Assembly: GCA_946412445.1 (NCBI GenBank)
Contig: CAMKHH010000012.1
Coordinates: forward strand, 1 to 10,820
Direction: 5' to 3'
Length of the DNA: 10,820 bases
DNA from: an uncultured Eubacterium sp.
Lineage (GTDB): Bacteria; Bacillota; Clostridia; Lachnospirales; Lachnospiraceae
Numbering within the stretch: the first letter of the stretch is position 1; every line of letters starts with the position of its first letter. The position numbers were made by a program, and so were the translations under genes. This document shows, in pieces, positions 7,346 through 10,820 of this stretch. The notes under the pieces are model-generated. The model was not told where the DNA came from and searched no databases. It saw only the letters and a program-made list of their open reading frames with translations.

Positions 7346-7536
7346 TGTGTGAGGTAGAGGTTGCGAGGTTTATTAACTCTGTGGAGTGAAGAGACATGTA
7401 GAAGCAGAACTAGGAAACATCGCCGAAATCGGAAGGTATCTCTTTTGCCATCCGGTTGGGACATAAGTTAAGAACTTATGGACTGTCTTAGTTTACACGT
7501 CCACCGTGGAAAGACTAAGTTGCGCTATGTTTTACA
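7346..7536 (+). ncRNA. Lysine riboswitch (L-box) aptamer
   Basis: The conserved core of the lysine riboswitch is visible in order: GGTAGAGGTTGCGA (7353-7366), TCGCCGAA, GGTTGGG (7454-7460) and GGACTGTC (7480-7487). The helices can be drawn. P1 is TGTGTGAGGTAG (7346-7357) with CTATGTTTTACA (7525-7536), with two mismatches. P2 is built from TTGCGA and GTTT against GAAAC and TCGCCG, with an inner TCTGT/GCAGA. P3 pairs ATCGGA with TCCGGT and GGTA with TGCC. P4 is CATAAGTT/AACTTATG, perfect 8 bp at 7462-7479. P5 is CTTAGT (7487-7492) with ACTAAG (7514-7519), with an inner CACG/CGTG. This five-helix junction binds lysine in known members and usually represses lysine synthesis or uptake genes. It sits between the promoter and a terminator, directly upstream of an amino acid transporter. 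The P2 internal-loop sequence departs from the usual AGTA-type motif. Confidence 0.9.
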
Positions 7537-7556
7537 GATAGGTGAAGATGAAGTAT

Positions 7557-7587
7557 GCGCTTTTGGTTTTCCAAAGAGCGCTTTTTT
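7557..7587 (+). terminator. Riboswitch-controlled intrinsic terminator
   Basis: GCGCTTTTGG (7557-7566) pairs with CCAAAGAGCGC (7571-7581) around a TTTT loop with one bulge, and a run of T residues follows. It lies 20 nt after the aptamer and 25 nt before the transporter ATG, so it is the expected expression platform. The segment CTAAGTTGCGC (7515-7525), shared with P5 and P1, can pair with its 5' arm and could act as the antiterminator. Confidence 0.87.
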
Positions 7588-7600
7588 CTGTTCAAAAGAT

Positions 7601-7606
7601 AAGGAG
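7601..7606 (+). promoter_or_regulatory. Ribosome binding site that decides the transporter start
   Basis: AAGGAG is 6 nt before the ATG at 7613. The longer open frame begins at 7478, inside the riboswitch P4 helix, and would translate through P5 and the terminator, so the ATG at 7613 is the credible start. Confidence 0.88.
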
Positions 7607-7612
7607 AAGAGA

Positions 7613-9175
7613 ATGAAGAAGAAAATATTGGTTCTGCCGTTGGTGATGCTGTTAGTTCTGGCAGGTATGCTGGGCTTGACAGTAAATGTGCAGGCGGAGG
7701 AGACAGAGCAAAAAGAGTTTCGTGTAGGTATGGAAGCGGGATATGCGCCGTTTAACTGGACACAGAATACGGATGAGAATGGGGCGGTGCCCATTCAGGG
7801 AGATAAATCATATGCGGGCGGCTATGACGTTGAAATTGCAAAGCTCATTGCCGGGAAGCTGGGACGTAAACTGGTTATTGTAAAGACGGAGTGGGACGGC
7901 CTGCCGCCGGCGCTGCAGTCAGGTAAGATTGATGCGATTATTGCAGGTATGTCACCGACGGAGGAAAGAAAAAAGCAGATTGATTTTACAGATGTATATT
8001 ATGAATCCAATCTGGTCATGGTTATCCGATCGGACAGCGGGTATGCAGATGCAAAAAGTCTGGCTGATTTTGCCGGAGCAAAGGTTACGGCACAGCTCAA
8101 CACCTTTCATTATTCAGTGATTGATCAGATTCCGGATGTAAAGAAGCAGGAAGCGATGGATAATTTTCCCGCGATGCGGGTAGCATTGGAGTCAGGGACG
8201 ATTGATGCTTATGTCAGTGAAAAACCGGAGGGTGTTACGGCAGAGACTGTAAACCCCAAGTTAAAGATGATAGAGTTTTCAGCAGAAAATGGGTTTCAGA
8301 CAAGCCTTACGGATACGGCAGTTTCAATCGGTATGCGTAAAGGAGATCCTGACATCAGTTCAATCAATGAAATTCTGGCCGGAATTTCAAAGGACGAACG
8401 AGTAGAGATTATGGATGAAGCGATTCAAAATCAACCATCCTCTAAAGATGAGTCCGATAGTCCAATGGTTAGAATTTTAAAACAGAATGGAATGATGTTC
8501 CTGCGCGGAACCGGAATGACGATGTTTCTGGCTCTGGCCGGAACTGCTCTGGGTGCTGTAATCGGTCTTTTGGTCGGGGTATACCGTACGATGCCAGTAG
8601 CAGAGAAAAGATGGAAGAAGATTCTTCAAAAACTGTTTGACTGGTTTTTGAATGTCTATGTAGAGGTGTTCAGAGGAACCCCGATGATTGTCCAGTCTGC
8701 CATGTTCTATTATGGAACCGCATTGTTGTTTGGCTTTGACTTAAATCGTACAGCAGTAGCTCTTTTCATTGTTTCAATTAATACCGGTGCTTATATGGCA
8801 GAGATTGTCCGCGGCGGTATTTTCGCAGTTGACAAAGGCCAGTTTGAAGCGGCTCAGGCCATTGGTATGACGCACACGCAGACAATGCGCAAGGTCGTAA
8901 TTCCGCAGGTGCTGCGGAATATTCTTCCTGCAACAGGAAACGAATTTGTCATTAATATTAAGGATACTTCTGTCTTAAGTATTATCTCCGTAACGGAGCT
9001 GTTCTTCCAGGGGAAATCAGCGGCCGGTGCAAACTATATGTTTTTCCAGACTTATTTTATCATCTGCGTTATTTACTTTATCCTGACTTTTAGTGTGACA
9101 AGAATTCTGCGTCTGGTGGAGAAGAAGATGGATGGGCCGAAAGACTATGTACCGCTTACGGCAGAAGAAGAGTAG
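7613..9175 (+). CDS. Polar amino acid (predicted lysine) ABC transporter, fused binding protein and permease
   Basis: 520-residue membrane protein joining a family 3 solute-binding domain to a His/Glu/Gln-type permease. Residues 1-28 form a signal peptide (MKKK, hydrophobic stretch, cleavage probably after VQA) with no lipobox Cys. The extracellular binding domain spans about 34-270: FRVGMEAGYAPFNW, GGYDVEIAKLIAGKLG, the AGMSPTEERK block with R119 expected to hold the ligand carboxylate, and a VSEKPEG segment near 201-207. After a polar linker (about 272-285) the permease follows, with EVFRGTPMIVQ at 351-361, an EAA loop at 401-435 (FEAAQAIGM) for ATPase contact, and a last membrane helix near 479-498. 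Fusions of this type need no separate binding protein, as in GlnP of the GlnPQ systems. The ATPase gene starts 12 nt downstream. The lysine riboswitch in the leader makes lysine the likely cargo; domain sequence alone would only say polar amino acid. Confidence 0.9.
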   Translation: MKKKILVLPLVMLLVLAGMLGLTVNVQAEETEQKEFRVGMEAGYAPFNWTQNTDENGAVPIQGDKSYAGGYDVEIAKLIAGKLGRKLVIVKTEWDGLPPALQSGKIDAIIAGMSPTEERKKQIDFTDVYYESNLVMVIRSDSGYADAKSLADFAGAKVTAQLNTFHYSVIDQIPDVKKQEAMDNFPAMRVALESGTIDAYVSEKPEGVTAETVNPKLKMIEFSAENGFQTSLTDTAVSIGMRKGDPDISSINEILAGISKDERVEIMDEAIQNQPSSKDESDSPMVRILKQNGMMFLRGTGMTMFLALAGTALGAVIGLLVGVYRTMPVAEKRWKKILQKLFDWFLNVYVEVFRGTPMIVQSAMFYYGTALLFGFDLNRTAVALFIVSINTGAYMAEIVRGGIFAVDKGQFEAAQAIGMTHTQTMRKVVIPQVLRNILPATGNEFVINIKDTSVLSIISVTELFFQGKSAAGANYMFFQTYFIICVIYFILTFSVTRILRLVEKKMDGPKDYVPLTAEEE

Positions 9176-9179
9176 GAGG
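9174..9179 (+). promoter_or_regulatory. Ribosome binding site that decides the ATPase start
   Basis: AGGAGG overlaps the stop codon of the transporter gene and is 8 nt before the ATG at 9188. An in-frame TTG at 9182 is only 2 nt away from it and is not a credible start. Confidence 0.85.
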
Positions 9180-9187
9180 AATTGAAG

Positions 9188-9919
9188 ATGTCAGAAATTA
9201 TCAGGATAGAACATTTAAAAAAGAGCTTTGGTCAGAATGACGTATTGAAGGATATTGATCTTAGCGTTCGTAAAGGAGAGGTGGTATCTATTATCGGTTC
9301 ATCGGGCTCCGGGAAATCAACGTTGCTTCGATGCATCAATCTTCTGGAAAAACCGGATGACGGAAGAATATATTATAAAGGCGAGAACGTATTGGAGCCT
9401 GGGTATAATCTGCCGGAATACCGGACGCATCTGGGTATGGTGTTTCAGCAGTTCAATCTGTTTAACAATATGAATGCTCTGGAAAACTGTATGACCGGTC
9501 AGGTTACTGTGTTGAAAAAATCACGTGAAGAAGCCAGACAAACGGCGCTTGCTAATTTAAAAAAGGTCGGTATGGAAAGATTTATCGATGCAAAGCCTTC
9601 CCAGCTTTCCGGCGGACAGAAGCAGCGCGTGGCAATCGGACGTGCATTATCCATGAACCCGGACGTGATGCTGTTTGATGAGCCTACATCAGCACTTGAT
9701 CCGGAGATGGTAGGTGAGGTATTGAAAACCATGAAGAACCTGGCACACACAGGCCTTACGATGATTGTTGTCACCCATGAGATGGCATTTGCCAGAGATG
9801 TTTCCGACCGGGTGATTTTCATGGACAGAGGTGTGATTGCAGAGGAAGGTACAGCGGAGGATATTTTTGTGAATCCGAAAGAAGAACGGACGAAGACATT
9901 CCTTGGCAGAATCCTATAA
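9188..9919 (+). CDS. Amino acid ABC transporter ATP-binding protein
   Basis: Cytosolic ATPase of 243 residues, the standard size for polar amino acid importers (GlnQ/HisP class), that drives the permease encoded just upstream. All ABC motifs are present: Walker [10 protein letters not shown] (37-45), Q-loop VFQQFNLF (85-92), signature LSGGQKQR (140-147), Walker [14 protein letters not shown] (160-172) with E165, and H-loop THEM with H197. The C-terminus [17 protein letters not shown] is typical of the class. The ribosome binding site overlaps the preceding stop, so the two genes are translationally linked and share the lysine riboswitch. Together with the fused permease this forms a complete two-gene importer. 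No second ATPase or separate binding protein is needed or seen. Confidence 0.95.
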   Translation: MSEIIRIEHLKKSFGQNDVLKDIDLSVRKGEVVSIIGSSGSGKSTLLRCINLLEKPDDGRIYYKGENVLEPGYNLPEYRTHLGMVFQQFNLFNNMNALENCMTGQVTVLKKSREEARQTALANLKKVGMERFIDAKPSQLSGGQKQRVAIGRALSMNPDVMLFDEPTSALDPEMVGEVLKTMKNLAHTGLTMIVVTHEMAFARDVSDRVIFMDRGVIAEEGTAEDIFVNPKEERTKTFLGRIL

Positions 9920-9937
9920 TGAAGGGAGAAGTGTTCT

Positions 9938-10820
9938 ATGAAATACGAATTTTTCACAGGCTCCTATGGTGCCCGGGGTGAAGAGGGCATCTGTAAATTC
10001 TGCTTTGATACAAACAAAGGTGAGTTGAGGAAGGTATCGGTATATAGCGGAATTTATCATCCTTCATGGGTATGCTTTAACAGGAAGAATTCAATTTTAT
10101 ACGCGGTACAGGAAGATGCACCGGCAGGAGCTATGCAGACCCTTTGTGTTGCGGACAAGGGCTTTGAAAGAATTCAAATGTGCAATTCAGATGGTGCAGA
10201 CCCTTGCCATTTAAGCATGAGTGAAGGGGGAGATAGTTTGTTTCTGTCAAACTACAGCAGCGGCTCTCTGGTTGCGTATCGGCTTGATTCCAATGGATTG
10301 TCTGCCGGCAAAGCGGACCAGGTTCAACATTATGGCAAAGGGATTGATTTAGAAAGGCAGGAGGCACCGCACGTACATTCCTGTGTGGAACATAACGGAA
10401 TGATTTATGTATCAGATCTCGGTCTGGATCAGGTGTTTATCTATAGGCTAAATAAGGAAACCTGGCGAATAGAGGATACAGGAAACAGAATCCATGTATC
10501 CCCCGGATCCGGGCCGCGTCATCTGGAATTTTATTCAGGAGAGCAAAGAACTTTGTATGTACTGTGTGAAATGGGTAACAGTATATCAGTATTTTGGGAT
10601 CGGGGAAATACATATGAATGCAGACAGAATATCTCCACACTTCCTGCCGGTTTTGGCGGAATGAATACGGCTGCAGCGATACACAGATCCGGAAACTTTT
10701 TATTTGCGAGTAATCGCGGACATGACAGTATAGTCATGTATGAGATAAAAAATAGTGGAGAATTATCCCTTTTGGATGTAGTTCCGACAGGCGGAAAAAC
10801 TCCACGCGACTTTGCGGTTT
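9938..10820 (+). CDS. Lactonase family (6-phosphogluconolactonase-like) beta-propeller protein, 3' end outside window
   Basis: Partial gene, 294 codons open to the window edge; family members have about 340-350 residues, so some 50 are missing. The translation matches the seven-bladed Lactonase (Pgl/YbhE) family: FFTGSYG near the N-terminus, PHVHS at 144-148 with [11 protein letters not shown] (159-169), [10 protein letters not shown] (190-199), [12 protein letters not shown] (258-269) and GKTPRDFA (286-293). Characterised relatives hydrolyse 6-phosphogluconolactone in the pentose phosphate route, but many homologues act on other lactones or are uncharacterised. There is no signal peptide, so it is cytosolic. 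GGGAG at 9924-9928 lies 9 nt before the ATG. Only 18 nt separate it from the ATPase gene and no terminator lies between them, so it may be co-transcribed and fall under the lysine riboswitch. No biochemical link to lysine uptake is apparent. Confidence 0.88.
   Translation, partial: MKYEFFTGSYGARGEEGICKFCFDTNKGELRKVSVYSGIYHPSWVCFNRKNSILYAVQEDAPAGAMQTLCVADKGFERIQMCNSDGADPCHLSMSEGGDSLFLSNYSSGSLVAYRLDSNGLSAGKADQVQHYGKGIDLERQEAPHVHSCVEHNGMIYVSDLGLDQVFIYRLNKETWRIEDTGNRIHVSPGSGPRHLEFYSGEQRTLYVLCEMGNSISVFWDRGNTYECRQNISTLPAGFGGMNTAAAIHRSGNFLFASNRGHDSIVMYEIKNSGELSLLDVVPTGGKTPRDFAV

Noticed and set aside
7587..7600. Pairing of ATGTTTTACAGA (7527-7537 region) with TCTGTTCAAAAGAT as an antiterminator
   Set aside because: The pairing is fairly good but its 3' partner is transcribed after the terminator and would enclose, not disrupt, the terminator hairpin.
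7478..7612. N-terminal extension of the transporter reading frame
   Set aside because: It would translate riboswitch helices and the terminator hairpin. A good ribosome binding site and a textbook signal peptide begin at 7613.
9499..9957. A 152-codon open frame on the minus strand
   Set aside because: It lies opposite the ATPase gene, whose motifs are all intact; its translation resembles no protein family.
1..10820. Insertion sequences, CRISPR arrays, tRNA/rRNA genes, attachment sites
   Set aside because: No transposase or integrase frame, no regularly spaced repeats and no tRNA-like sequence were found by reading both strands.

Overview
The window looks like chromosomal DNA of an anaerobic Firmicute of the Clostridia, probably near Lachnospiraceae. 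This is inferred from the moderately AT-rich sequence, strong AGGAGG-type ribosome binding sites, TTGACA/TANNAT-type promoters, a lysine (L-box) riboswitch with an intrinsic terminator, a fused binding-protein/permease amino acid transporter, and a small M3 oligopeptidase. No mobile element, tRNA, rRNA or CRISPR array is visible.

Region 1 (8-5437, + strand) is a tightly packed run of four genes that is probably the distal part of an operon starting upstream of the window. In order they are a DSD1/D-threonine-aldolase-type PLP enzyme, an N-acyl-D-amino-acid deacylase, a RidA enamine/imine deaminase, and a cytosolic family 3 glycoside hydrolase. The first three make a coherent catabolic route: the deacylase frees a D-amino acid, the PLP enzyme dehydrates or cleaves it, and RidA hydrolyses the reactive enamine/imine to a 2-oxo acid. 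The glycosidase is the odd member and suggests that the natural substrate carries, or travels with, a sugar. A strong bidirectional hairpin terminator (5445-5492) closes the operon.

Region 2 (5501-7165, - strand) is a cytoplasmic M3-family zinc oligoendopeptidase, convergent with the operon. It appears to be transcribed from an extended -10 promoter at about 7238-7266.

Region 3 (about 7287 to the window end, + strand) begins with a TTGACA-17-TAAGAT promoter that runs divergently from the peptidase gene. Next comes a roughly 190-nt lysine riboswitch and a terminator hairpin with a U-tract. The controlled genes are a polar amino acid ABC transporter whose binding protein and permease are one polypeptide (7613-9175), its ATPase (9188-9919), and 18 nt further a lactonase-family beta-propeller gene that runs off the window end. 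The riboswitch gives the otherwise generic transporter a predicted substrate, lysine, with import shut down when intracellular lysine is plentiful.

No entirely new system is evident. The most interesting points are the D-amino acid funnel with its attached glycosidase, the divergent architecture of the lysine riboswitch (with an extra 5' hairpin exclusive with P1), and the unexplained lactonase downstream of a lysine transporter. Several start codons are placed inside longer open frames because ribosome binding sites decide them.
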